Both the position numbers and the translations under genes were made by a program. Shown here piece after piece: positions 1 through 7,693 of a DNA stretch of 57,587 bases. How positions within the stretch are numbered: the stretch's first letter is position 1; each line of letters begins with the position of its first letter. The DNA lies in contig NZ_SZPQ01000033.1 of assembly GCF_005217455.1 (NCBI RefSeq), positions 1 through 57,587 on the forward strand. Reading direction: 5' to 3'. This DNA is from Martelella alba (GTDB lineage Bacteria > Pseudomonadota > Gammaproteobacteria > Enterobacterales > Enterobacteriaceae). The notes beneath the pieces are model-generated. The model worked only from the letters and a program-made list of their open reading frames with translations. It made no database searches and was not told where the DNA came from.

Positions 1-283
1 ATTGAAAATACTGCTCATTACTCCCGCTTTAGACCACCGATTAAAGCGATTGTAAATCGTCTTCCAGTGACCATAACATTCAGGTAAATCCCGCCAGGGA
101 GCGCCAGAGCAAAGTACCCAAAAAATGCCATTCATGGCGTGTCTGTGCGCAAAGCGCAAAGTAAGGACGCCCGCCTTTGGAAGAGCCTCTTTCAGGTGGC
201 AGCATGTGAGAAATCAGGGCCCATGCCTCATCGGGGAAATCGTAACGAGCCAAATTAAAGGACTTTTTGTGGGTAAATCATAG
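1..283 (-). mobile_element. IS5-family transposase fragment, N-terminal part, frameshifted
   Basis: Read on the minus strand, this encodes the typical N-terminus of a two-frame IS5-family (IS427-like) transposase. The phrase LARYDFPDEAWALISHMLPP is followed, in another frame, by MNGIFWVLCSGAPWRDLPE and then WKTIYNRFNRW. The reading frame changes near 150-165, so the copy is not intact as a single frame. No ATG stands at the expected start; the codon there reads as Phe after an in-frame stop. The left part lies outside the window. A terminal inverted-repeat-like end, GGGACACACCCT, sits at 309-320 just upstream of the gene. Family assignment is from remembered protein sequence; the group is less certain. 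Confidence 0.75.
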
Positions 284-308
284 AACTGATTGTACAAAAA
301 ATAGTTAC

Positions 309-320
309 GGGACACACCCT
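309..320. repeat. IS terminal inverted repeat end (first element)
   Basis: GGGACACACCCT lies upstream of the minus-strand transposase fragment. It is nearly identical to GGGGCACACCCT at 430-441, which follows the plus-strand transposase fragment. I read both as ends of related IS5-family elements. Confidence 0.6.
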
Positions 321-321
321 A

Positions 322-429
322 AAAGAAAATCGACGTATTGCTATACGCTCGGAAAAAACAGCGAGAAACTATCTGAGTATGCTAAAACCGGGAGCGATCA
401 GGTTATTTTTGAATCGATTGTTAAGTTAA
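322..429 (+). pseudogene. IS5-family transposase C-terminal fragment
   Basis: An open frame of 35 codons ends with TAA at 427-429. It includes RRIAIRSEKTARNYLSMLK, the characteristic last residues of IS5-family (IS427-like) transposases (usual form RRIATRYEKTARN). It is followed immediately by the end sequence GGGGCACACCCT at 430-441. The 5' part is missing. It abuts the end of the minus-strand element at 320, consistent with one IS having inserted into another in the opposite orientation. Confidence 0.7.
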
Positions 430-441
430 GGGGCACACCCT
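430..441. repeat. IS terminal inverted repeat end (second element)
   Basis: GGGGCACACCCT directly follows the transposase C-terminus and matches 309-320 at 11 of 12 positions. It marks the right boundary of the IS debris, about 30 bp before the first CRISPR repeat. Confidence 0.6.
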
Positions 442-472
442 AAATTCTCGGTCGTTTGTTGGTCTGCGGTTT

Positions 473-684
473 CGGTTTATCCCCGCTGGCGCGGGGAACA
501 CGTAGAGCGTAAATTCCCCATCATGACAAAGCACGGTTTATCCCCGCTGGCGCGGGGAACACCACCCGATGAACCTCTCCCAGAGAATCCAATCCGGTTT
601 ATCCCCGCTGGCGCGGGGAACACGTACATGTCATGTGATTGCCGGGTGATATAGCCGGTTTATCCCCGCTGGCGCGGGGAACAC
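473..684 (-). CRISPR. CRISPR array 1, type I-E, 4 repeats and 3 spacers
   Basis: Four identical 29-bp repeats start at 473, 534, 595 and 656. They begin CGGTTTATCCCCGCTGGCGC on the plus strand and end GGGGAACAC. Three 32-bp spacers lie at 502-533, 563-594 and 624-655. The reverse complement starts GTGTTCCCCGCGCCAGC, the E. coli-type I-E repeat, so transcription runs on the minus strand and the leader is on the right. No spacer is shared with array 2 by eye. The left (leader-distal) end is about 30 bp from IS remnants, which may have truncated an older, longer array. Confidence 0.97.
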
Positions 685-785
685 TCTCGATACATCTTTC
701 TGATTTAAGTTATTTTTTTATCCCATAAAAATTCTACCGATTATTTTTCTTTGAATTCCTCATTGTTAAAGAACAAAAATTCGTT
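685..785 (-). promoter_or_regulatory. Leader of CRISPR array 1
   Basis: This AT-rich segment precedes the first repeat in crRNA orientation. Read on the minus strand it holds AATCAGAAAGATG (693-705), a near match to the IHF consensus WATCARNNNNTTR, 9-21 nt from the repeat. TCGGTAGA (733-740) lies 49-56 nt away, where E. coli I-E leaders carry their integrase-anchoring sequence. ATTGTTAAAGAAC (762-774, plus strand) lies 78 nt away. The same three elements lie at matching distances in the leader of array 2. The outer limit is approximate. Confidence 0.8.
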
Positions 786-1079
786 ATTTTTCATAATATT
801 ATAAAAAAGTGATTTAACCCCGACGCCGTTTACCAAAATACGCTATTTTTCAGTAGCCTAATAGACTGGCATGCCATCTCAAGGCTTCTGGTGAGCAAAA
901 TTTCTTGTTCTTATCATCCCTCACCTGCTCGCCGTAGCATTTCTCTGCACATTGCATATCGGTTAATGAACAACATCAAAAGACATTGCCCTATCCATCG
1001 GCAGGAGACAGTTGTGGCCACTTCCGCTGCTCTGAATGATACTATGAGCCGATAACCTCAATACGTCTAAGAGCTAAAG

Positions 1080-1988
1080 ATGGATCGGTTGGATTGCGAT
1101 CGAATGTTCGTCATGGTGCTGGAACTGGGGAGCTTCGCCCAGGCCGCCGAGCGGCTGGGCACCAGCGCGAGCCAGGCTTCCAAGCTGGTTTCCCGACTGG
1201 AGCGGGAACTGGGCGCCCAATTGTTCAAACGTTCCACGCGGGCGATCTCGCCCACCGATGTCGGCCAGGCATATTACGAGCGGGTAAAATCGTTGCTGGA
1301 CGCTTTCGATGCACTGGATGCGGATGTTCGCCATACCGCCGGCGCCCCCGCCGGCCGTCTGCGGATATCAGCGCCGGTAACGTTCGGCACCACCCGTTTG
1401 GCGCCGGTTATGGTGGAATTTGCCCGTCAATACCCGAAGGTTGAACTGGATGTCAACTTCTCGGACAGACGGGTAAACATTGTTGATGAAGGCTATGACC
1501 TGGCGATCCGGATCGGCAAGCTGGAGGACAGCAGCCTAATCGCTCGCCGATTATGCGACATTCGCGTCGTCACCGTTGCCGCGCAGGACTACCTAGCCTC
1601 GCACGGGACGCCGCGACACTGGCGGGAGTTGGACGGGCATGACTGCATTGTTGATAGCAACTTCCGCGATCCCCTCCACTGGCATTTCATTGAAAGAGAA
1701 AAGACCGCGTTGTACCGGATTAACGGACGACTGCGGTTTTCCAACGCGGAAGCTTGCCTGCGCGCCGCCGTCGCCGGGTTGGGAATTACCCGCGTACCGA
1801 CCTTTGTGGCCGGCGATGCGTTACGTCGGCATCAGGTGGTTGCCCTGTTGCGGGATTATGACAGCCCGCCTCTGGGGCTTTTCGCCTTGTACCCGCCCGC
1901 GCAGCATCTGGCGCGTAAATCCCGCACGTTTATTGATTTTCTGGTGGAGGCGTTCGCTAGAAAGCCGGAATGGGATATTGAGTTCTAA
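1080..1988 (+). CDS. LysR-family transcriptional regulator
   Basis: This 302-residue protein has the standard LysR layout. Residues 1-60 form a winged helix-turn-helix (SFAQAAERLGTSASQASKLV, then ELGAQLFKRSTR). Residues 90-295 form the periplasmic-binding-like effector domain, beginning GRLRISAPVTFGTTRLAPV and containing the family phrase DLAIRIGKLEDSSLIARRL. Length is normal. It stands just before a DoxX gene and a glutathionyl-hydroquinone reductase gene in the same direction, about 100 bp upstream of DoxX. By context it probably activates these in response to a quinone or other electrophile. The effector is not deducible. Confidence 0.93.
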   Translation: MDRLDCDRMFVMVLELGSFAQAAERLGTSASQASKLVSRLERELGAQLFKRSTRAISPTDVGQAYYERVKSLLDAFDALDADVRHTAGAPAGRLRISAPVTFGTTRLAPVMVEFARQYPKVELDVNFSDRRVNIVDEGYDLAIRIGKLEDSSLIARRLCDIRVVTVAAQDYLASHGTPRHWRELDGHDCIVDSNFRDPLHWHFIEREKTALYRINGRLRFSNAEACLRAAVAGLGITRVPTFVAGDALRRHQVVALLRDYDSPPLGLFALYPPAQHLARKSRTFIDFLVEAFARKPEWDIEF

Positions 1989-2056
1989 TTATTTCCAAAA
2001 TGGAATGAAAGATTGTCAATTCGACCGGATAATCATTATTAAGGAAATCGCGTATC

Positions 2057-2089
2057 TTTCTCTCAACGACACTTAACAAGAGAGAGAAA
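2057..2089 (+). promoter_or_regulatory. Inverted repeat covering the DoxX ribosome binding site
   Basis: TTTCTCTC (2057-2064) and GAGAGAAA (2082-2089) are perfect complements separated by 17 nt. The right arm contains the Shine-Dalgarno purine run for the ATG at 2091. In mRNA this could form a hairpin that hides the binding site. No other support. Confidence 0.35.
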
Positions 2090-2090
2090 A

Positions 2091-2498
2091 ATGATTGATA
2101 ACCGCACCGCTCCTTGGGCCGCTTTGGTCATGCGCATCGCATTGGGCATCCTCTTTCTGGCGCATTTCGGCCTGAAAGCATTCGTCTTCACGCCGGCCGG
2201 CACCGCTAAATTCTTCGTATCTTTGGGTTTACCCGGCGGGCTGGCCTATATCACCATGGCCTGGGAACTGATTGGCGCCATATTACTGATTCTCGGCATA
2301 TGGTCACGGGTGGTCGCCGTACTGCTTATCCCCATTCTCTTGGGCGCGATTTTCACAGTCCATGCCGCCGCGGGCTTCTTTTTCACCAACCCCAATGGCG
2401 GTTGGGAATTCCCGGCTTTCTGGATTGTGGGACTGGTGGTACTGGCCTTGACTGGCGATGGCGCGTTGGCGCTGAAACCGACGCCCATCAAAAAATGA
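2091..2498 (+). CDS. DoxX family membrane protein
   Basis: A 135-residue, four-helix integral membrane protein of the DoxX/YphA type. Helices lie at about residues 8-25, 47-68, 72-92 and 108-126, and it opens with the family pattern ALVMRIALGILFLAHFGLK. The ribosome binding site is the GAGAGAG run just before the ATG. The gene sits 13 bp ahead of a glutathionyl-hydroquinone reductase gene and after a LysR regulator, a common arrangement for redox or xenobiotic stress. The biochemical role of DoxX proteins is poorly defined, so I claim only family and location. Confidence 0.88.
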   Translation: MIDNRTAPWAALVMRIALGILFLAHFGLKAFVFTPAGTAKFFVSLGLPGGLAYITMAWELIGAILLILGIWSRVVAVLLIPILLGAIFTVHAAAGFFFTNPNGGWEFPAFWIVGLVVLALTGDGALALKPTPIKK

Positions 2499-2511
2499 TT
2501 GGAGACAACCG

Positions 2512-3471
2512 ATGCTGGTAAAAGGTAAATGGACCACTGAATGGCACCCGGTTCAGGCTACTGATGAAAAAGGCGGATTCGTCCGCCAGACATCCAGCTT
2601 CCGGCACTGGATCACGCCGGACGGCACGCCCGGCGTCACCGGCGAAGGCGGCTTCAAAGCCGAAGCGGATCGCTACCATCTGTATGTGGCCTTTATTTGC
2701 CCCTGGGCATCCCGCACCCTGATGGCCCGTTCGCTGAAAGGACTCGAACGGGTCGTCAGCGTCTCCGTCGTCGAGCCGTTTTTGTACGATCAAGGTTGGC
2801 GGTTCGGTGACTTCCCCGGCGCCGACCGGGACGCGGTAAATCATGCACAATGGTTGCACCAGCTTTACACCCGGGCCGATCCGACATTCACCGGACGCGC
2901 GACAGTCCCGGTACTCTGGGACAAGAAAACCGCGACTATCGTAAACAATGAATCAGCCGATATTCTTCGTATGTTCAACGATGGATTCGGCGACTTGGCC
3001 AAATGCGGCCTTGACCTGTACCCACGGGCTTTACGCGATGAAATCGATGCTTTAAACGCCGAGATTTATCCGCGCTTGAACAACGGCGTTTACCGGGCAG
3101 GCTTCGCCACCACCCAGTTAAGTTATCAGGAAGCATTCAACGATGTTTTCGGCATGCTTGATAGCCTGGAAGAACGGTTCGGCGACGGGCGGTCCTATCT
3201 TTGCGGCGGGCAGTTAACCGAGGCCGATGTTCGGCTATTTGTTACACTCATCCGGTTCGACGCGGCCTACCACGGGCTATTTAAATGCAACCAGCGGCAG
3301 TTGCGGGAATATCCCGGTCTCGATCGCTACGTACAGCGCATCCTGACAATCCCGGGCATTCGGGAAACGGTCAATCTTGATCATATCAAGCGGGGCTACT
3401 ATTCCATCAAAGCGCTCAATCCAAGCGGCATTGTGCCCGCAGGGCCGGATATGCGCCGCTACGGACTCTGA
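2512..3471 (+). CDS. yqjG: Glutathionyl-hydroquinone reductase, Xi-class GST (YqjG-like)
   Basis: This cytosolic 319-residue protein reduces glutathionyl-hydroquinones by thiol exchange with glutathione. The N-terminal thioredoxin-like domain carries the signature FICPWASRT, with catalytic Cys63 at the same position as in E. coli YqjG. The next segment PVLWDKKTATIVNNESADI is the glutathione-site loop of this class. The C-terminal helical domain (about 170-310) includes YLCGGQLTEADVRLFVTLIRFD. Length equals the family norm (about 320). It is 13 bp downstream of DoxX, likely the same transcript, and fits a LysR-controlled quinone detoxification unit. Confidence 0.95.
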   Translation: MLVKGKWTTEWHPVQATDEKGGFVRQTSSFRHWITPDGTPGVTGEGGFKAEADRYHLYVAFICPWASRTLMARSLKGLERVVSVSVVEPFLYDQGWRFGDFPGADRDAVNHAQWLHQLYTRADPTFTGRATVPVLWDKKTATIVNNESADILRMFNDGFGDLAKCGLDLYPRALRDEIDALNAEIYPRLNNGVYRAGFATTQLSYQEAFNDVFGMLDSLEERFGDGRSYLCGGQLTEADVRLFVTLIRFDAAYHGLFKCNQRQLREYPGLDRYVQRILTIPGIRETVNLDHIKRGYYSIKALNPSGIVPAGPDMRRYGL

Positions 3472-3474
3472 AAC

Positions 3475-4110
3475 CTACCCAGCATGACGAATCCGTCCCA
3501 TGATATCCGCCGAGTCAGTCACCTCGGCGAACTCATAGGCCATAGCGGTTAACGAAATGCGCTGCACCTCGGCGGCGCTGACGCCGCCAAAGCCCATATC
3601 AGGGTAAGGCATGGCGGCGCAAGCGTCGCTTAAGGCGATCATTTTGTATTCCCGGTGAACGCCATCGCGAATGGTGGTTTCGCAACACACATTGGTTACC
3701 GTGCCGCAAACAATCAACGTGTCGATATCTTTCATGCGCAAAATGGCATCCAGATCGGTATTGTGGAAACCGCTGTAAAATAGCTTGTCCACCACAGTAT
3801 CACCGCGCCGGGGGTAGAGTGCTTCGATAATGTCAATATCGAGGTTGTCGCGCCCCAGCAAGGCATCCACCTCGGGATAGAGATCACGCATCCGGCCAGT
3901 GTCGCTGCCGTCACCGCGCACCACATGCCGCAGGTAAATCACCGGCATGCCACGCTCACGCATCAACACGCTTAAATCGCCTATCTTATCGACGATGCGC
4001 TCCGTGTCCGGCACATAAAGCTCCTTACCTTTAACGCAGAAAGCTTTTTGCATATCGACAATAATAAGCGCTGTGCGCTGCGCATTAATTGGCCAGGTGA
4101 CTTTTTTCAT
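3475..4110 (-). CDS. Isochorismatase-like cysteine hydrolase
   Basis: A 211-residue protein of the isochorismatase superfamily. The catalytic triad is visible: Asp19 in LIIVDMQKAF, Lys109 in TVVDKL, and nucleophilic Cys142 in GTVTNVCCET, preceded by the cis-peptide-type loop CGTVTN. Members hydrolyse amide or C-N bonds (ureidoacrylate, biuret, maleamate, nicotinamide); the substrate here is unknown. The start codon overlaps the stop region of the upstream NCS2 permease at 4110, so the two are co-translated. This suggests that the permease imports a nucleobase or related heterocycle and this enzyme acts on a breakdown product. Confidence 0.9.
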   Translation of the reverse strand: MKKVTWPINAQRTALIIVDMQKAFCVKGKELYVPDTERIVDKIGDLSVLMRERGMPVIYLRHVVRGDGSDTGRMRDLYPEVDALLGRDNLDIDIIEALYPRRGDTVVDKLFYSGFHNTDLDAILRMKDIDTLIVCGTVTNVCCETTIRDGVHREYKMIALSDACAAMPYPDMGFGGVSAAEVQRISLTAMAYEFAEVTDSADIMGRIRHAG

Positions 4111-5453
4111 TATTTTTCCACTTCCACACTAAGGGTGGCGTCCCGGCGATCCCGTGCTACCACATTGATTAATATGTTCAATATGATGAGCAGGATAACC
4201 CCCATCATCATGGGTTGCGCCACAATCCCCTTGGCGGCCTCCGGCAACTGCGACAATACGTCAGCGGGCAGATACATGCTACCCATGGAAAAGATAAAAG
4301 CCGGCGCCGCCACGGCCAGGTTATATTCGTCCCAATGTACCCGCGCCAACATCTGAATGCCGCTAAAAGCGATAATACCGAACAACACCGAGGATGCCGC
4401 GGAAAGCACCGGTCCCGGCAGGCTGGCCAACAGCAGCCCGACCTTTGGCATGACGCCGAGCGCCAGCGCGAGAACGCCCGCCGTAAGCGTAACATAGCGG
4501 CTGGCGATGCCAGACACACGGATGATGCCGACGTTTTCCGGGTAAGAGGTCGTGCCCAGTCCCCCCACAGCGGCACCCGCCGCGCAACCAAGAAATTCCG
4601 TAAATAAACCGCGGTTGACACGCTGGGTGGTGAGCGTTTGGCCCCCCCAATCCGCCAGTAGTGAGTACATACCCATCGCCTCGGCGGAAGCTTGCAAAAA
4701 GGCCAACATCATTAGCAATACCACTGGCGGTGAAACACCGAAACCGAAGGAAAATACCCCCGGCAGAGCGATCAATGGAGCCTGGCTCAAACTTGCCAGA
4801 TGCCAGTCGGTCATCAATTTAAACGCAATGGTACCGGCGATAATGCCCCATAAAAGCGCGCCGCGTTTGATCAGTTGACGCCGTCCCAGCACCAGACAGC
4901 CCAACACCACCAGCACCGTAAACAATGCGGCCAAAGCGCTGGTGCCCAGCGTACCGCCGCTGGCGGTGCCAAACCAGCCATTGGGTCCGATGCTGGCCAA
5001 TTGCGCGCCGATGATCACCAGCAGGCTACCGAATACCACCGGAGGCGAGATATAGCGCGCCAGCAGACCGATAAGCCCAAGCTGTTTCAAGGGCAAAGAA
5101 AGGCAGGCGAAAATCAACGCGGCAACGAACATCGAACCGAAGGTGACGCCAAGCCCCACCGTATGGGCGGAGCCGAGCACCGCCACCATAAAGGCCGCGG
5201 TAGGCCCCTGTACGACAGGTAACCGCAAAAAACGCCCCGATTGTAACAGCGTGACGATCCCTGTGGTGAAAAAACATGCCTGTACCATGGCCCCCGTCTG
5301 AGCGTGGCTCAGGTTTAACGCGCCGCCGATAATCACCGGAAAGACCCAGATGCCGGTAAGCGCGAGCAGATGTTGAAAAGCGTAGATTACCCTCTGGGCT
5401 GGCGGTATCTTATCTTCAATGCCTACTGATAATGTTGCCGGTGAATTGACCAT
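4110..5453 (-). CDS. NCS2 family nucleobase:cation symporter (uracil/xanthine permease type)
   Basis: A 447-residue inner-membrane transporter with about 14 hydrophobic segments. Family features include the opening LLALTGIWVFPVIIGGALNL, the segment LQSGRFLRLPVVQGPTAAFM in the first half, and the signature region GLGTTSYPENVGIIRVSG followed by ASRYVTLTAG, which matches UraA/RutG/xanthine permeases. Length is typical (430-460). It is the first gene of a two-gene operon with a cysteine hydrolase and divergent from a MarR regulator. The substrate is probably a pyrimidine, purine or related ring compound, but cannot be fixed from sequence. Confidence 0.92.
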   Translation of the reverse strand: MVNSPATLSVGIEDKIPPAQRVIYAFQHLLALTGIWVFPVIIGGALNLSHAQTGAMVQACFFTTGIVTLLQSGRFLRLPVVQGPTAAFMVAVLGSAHTVGLGVTFGSMFVAALIFACLSLPLKQLGLIGLLARYISPPVVFGSLLVIIGAQLASIGPNGWFGTASGGTLGTSALAALFTVLVVLGCLVLGRRQLIKRGALLWGIIAGTIAFKLMTDWHLASLSQAPLIALPGVFSFGFGVSPPVVLLMMLAFLQASAEAMGMYSLLADWGGQTLTTQRVNRGLFTEFLGCAAGAAVGGLGTTSYPENVGIIRVSGIASRYVTLTAGVLALALGVMPKVGLLLASLPGPVLSAASSVLFGIIAFSGIQMLARVHWDEYNLAVAAPAFIFSMGSMYLPADVLSQLPEAAKGIVAQPMMMGVILLIILNILINVVARDRRDATLSVEVEK

Positions 5454-5659
5454 AGTCCTACCTTTGCGGGTGAGCGGTTGTTTTCAGTTTTGTTCTCTAC
5501 TCCTTGGCAAAGCAATAAATGTGCCGTATACTGATAATTATCATGTAATAAATTGAAAAATAATGAATAATTTTAATATAATATTCTATAGCATCATACC
5601 GTTCCGCTGTTTTGCACCGTTTCAGGTCACGAGCACCGCCGCGCGCACCAGGATGACAA
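5454..5659. promoter_or_regulatory. Divergent promoter region with palindrome TGATAATTATCA
   Basis: This AT-rich 206-bp region separates the permease operon (minus) from the MarR gene (plus). It contains the perfect 12-bp palindrome TGATAATTATCA at 5532-5543, a plausible operator for the adjacent MarR-type repressor. Individual promoter boxes cannot be assigned securely. Confidence 0.5.
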
Positions 5660-6133
5660 ATGATGGAATTTGAGTTGGATACCACGCAGTTATGGCAGCG
5701 GCCCGGGTTTCTTATCCGGCGCTTAAACCAGATCCATCATGCTATTTTTTATGAATGTCTGGCGGGCGAAATCACGCCGTTGCAGTATGGCTTGCTCACC
5801 GTGCTCGATACTGGAGGCGATATGGACCAAACCGCTCTCGGGGCGGAGCTGGGCGTCGATCGTACCACGCTGGCGGGCGCTATTGAGCTGCTGGAAAAAC
5901 AGCTTTGGCTCGGACGTGAGGTTCACTTTAGCGATAAACGCCGCAAGATCGTGGCAATCACCCTGAAGGGCCGGCGCGTACTGGAAAAAACCCGCCAGCA
6001 GATGCACGAAGCGCAACTACGTCTGCTCGCGCCCTTGAGTGTCGAGCAGCGCCGGCAATTTATCCATTTGATGAACTTGTTGGTTGAAGGCAATAATCAT
6101 ATCACCAGCGTTGCGGTACGACACTTTGAGTAA
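5660..6133 (+). CDS. MarR-family transcriptional regulator
   Basis: A 157-residue protein with the MarR winged-helix core at about residues 30-110. The recognition part is DQTALGAELGVDRTTLAGAIELLEKQ, and the wing contains DKRRKIVAITLKGRRVLE. The ATG at 5660 may be replaced by the next ATG at 5663. Divergent placement from the NCS2 permease and hydrolase operon makes it the probable local repressor, with a ligand related to the transported compound. A palindrome lies between the genes. Confidence 0.92.
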   Translation: MMEFELDTTQLWQRPGFLIRRLNQIHHAIFYECLAGEITPLQYGLLTVLDTGGDMDQTALGAELGVDRTTLAGAIELLEKQLWLGREVHFSDKRRKIVAITLKGRRVLEKTRQQMHEAQLRLLAPLSVEQRRQFIHLMNLLVEGNNHITSVAVRHFE

Positions 6134-6834
6134 TGCCGGCGAGACCGCCGCGCTTGCCGCGCGATGAGTGTTATTCGATCTTCAGTGAGGGGCATCCCGG
6201 CAACGAATTCGTTGGGGATGGGTATAAACCACCAACGGCAGCCCGGTGAGAACCAGGATGTTTTCAGGAACAAAGACGCCGCGGTGACTCGGCTGGGCAA
6301 ACGCGGCCTACTCAGGGGGCTACATGATATGACCAGATGAATGAGAATAATCCCGCCATCACGGTTCAGTCGTCGATCCTTTTTTTGGAAAGTCAGTTTT
6401 GTTTGTCAAAAATAATCTTTATCGGGCTAATAGTTAGGAATACCAGGCGCTATAAAATATCAGCGTTTTGGTTAGCAACGGCAACGCCGGAACGCGCTTC
6501 TGCCCATCCCCATGTAAAATCATTTGCCGCACGGACAACCGTCTCGTATAATTTCCTCTACGCGTTATTTTTGATTAAGCCTGGTCTCTGGTCTGATTAT
6601 TTTAAGTTTTTAGCAAAATTTACTCAGGAATATATTTAACGACTTTAACTATATTAATCATTTTCTCCATTAATTATTTATTTTAGATGCTTCCCGTTGC
6701 ATCGCCGCGGCAGGAGAGTGAGTTCCCAGGTTCGGCGATAACGCTGTGACTGGGGCGGGCAGACGCGGCCGACAAAGCATTGACTTGAGGTATGACGAAC
6801 TTAGAAAAATGATAAGTTCCGTTGTCTTTTTAAG
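6134..6834. other. Intergenic region, no recognised gene
   Basis: About 700 bp between the MarR gene and the bactofilin gene. Short open frames here, including a 100-codon frame at 6337-6639, lack a convincing ribosome binding site or family resemblance. The left third is GC-rich and could be debris of a lost gene; I could not identify it. The right part is AT-rich and presumably holds the bactofilin promoter. Confidence 0.5.
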
Positions 6835-7554
6835 ATGAAAACCAAGAAAGCATCTTGTTTCGGGTATCTGTCGAAAACATTAATGAGACATATCAGTATG
6901 AGGCAGGTTCTCTTTTATTGCGGGCTGCTGTGCTGGGCTGTTGCATTGGTTTATTGGTGGCTATCGGATATTTATTTGGTCCTCTGTTTTGCGGCATTGG
7001 CGATCAGCGCTTTTACCCTCCATTTTTTACAGCAAAAGGTTATGATTATGTTCGGGAAAAAAATTGCCGGTAGCAATAATACCCTGTCGCCTGACGACGC
7101 CATAGCGTCCGCGCCGAACGGGTACGCTAAAGATAACCTTCCTCCCCAAAAAGCAATTATCGCTTCCGATATGCAACTAGAGGGAAACATCATTTTTTCT
7201 GGAGAAATCGATATCTATGGCACGGTGCAGGGCAATATCCATGCCGAAGACGGCGTTATCAATATAATGCGCACAGGTTCGGTTGAGGGCAACATTATCA
7301 GCAAAGAGCTTGTCGTCGACGGTACCGTAAACGGAATTTGCGAATCGGGCGCTATCGATGTTCTCGAACATGGTGTTATCCAAGGCGCCCTTACCTATGA
7401 AACACTTTCGGTCAAGAAAGGTGGGCGCATTGTCGGCAAAGCCGGCATAACCCCCCCGAAAGGAGAGCTTGTCACCTTAAGCGCGGAAGCGGCAATCTAT
7501 ACGTTAAATGACGGGGAAATCGTCCATAAAGAGTATCTTCATATCGAAACGTGA
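6835..7554 (+). CDS. Membrane-anchored bactofilin (CcmA-like polymer-forming cytoskeletal protein)
   Basis: A 239-residue protein. Two hydrophobic helices (about residues 23-42 and 46-66) precede a bactofilin domain at about 103-205, built of short beta-helix rungs rich in Gly, Val and Ile (MQLEGNIIFSGEIDIYGTVQ, then GNIHAEDGVINIMRTGSVEG). Bactofilins self-polymerise without nucleotide. A version with two N-terminal helices is known as CcmA in Proteus mirabilis, where it affects cell shape and swarming. The start is uncertain: ATGs at 6835, 6883 and 6898 share the frame and none has a strong ribosome binding site. The gene stands alone, immediately left of CRISPR array 2. Confidence 0.85.
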   Translation: MKTKKASCFGYLSKTLMRHISMRQVLFYCGLLCWAVALVYWWLSDIYLVLCFAALAISAFTLHFLQQKVMIMFGKKIAGSNNTLSPDDAIASAPNGYAKDNLPPQKAIIASDMQLEGNIIFSGEIDIYGTVQGNIHAEDGVINIMRTGSVEGNIISKELVVDGTVNGICESGAIDVLEHGVIQGALTYETLSVKKGGRIVGKAGITPPKGELVTLSAEAAIYTLNDGEIVHKEYLHIET

Positions 7555-7693
7555 CATGCTTTCGCCTGCACTTTGAGTCCCCCTTTAGATCGGCATGGTC
7601 GGCAAGTTGGCGATGTTTCGGCCAGGATCAAGAGGGGATTGTCTACATAGGCGAAGACTATTCTTGGCCCAAATTTCTTTCGCGAAATCCGAC

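Noticed and set aside
6337-6639. 100-codon open frame between the MarR and bactofilin genes
   Set aside because: No ribosome binding site, no family resemblance and no domain-like composition; probably chance.
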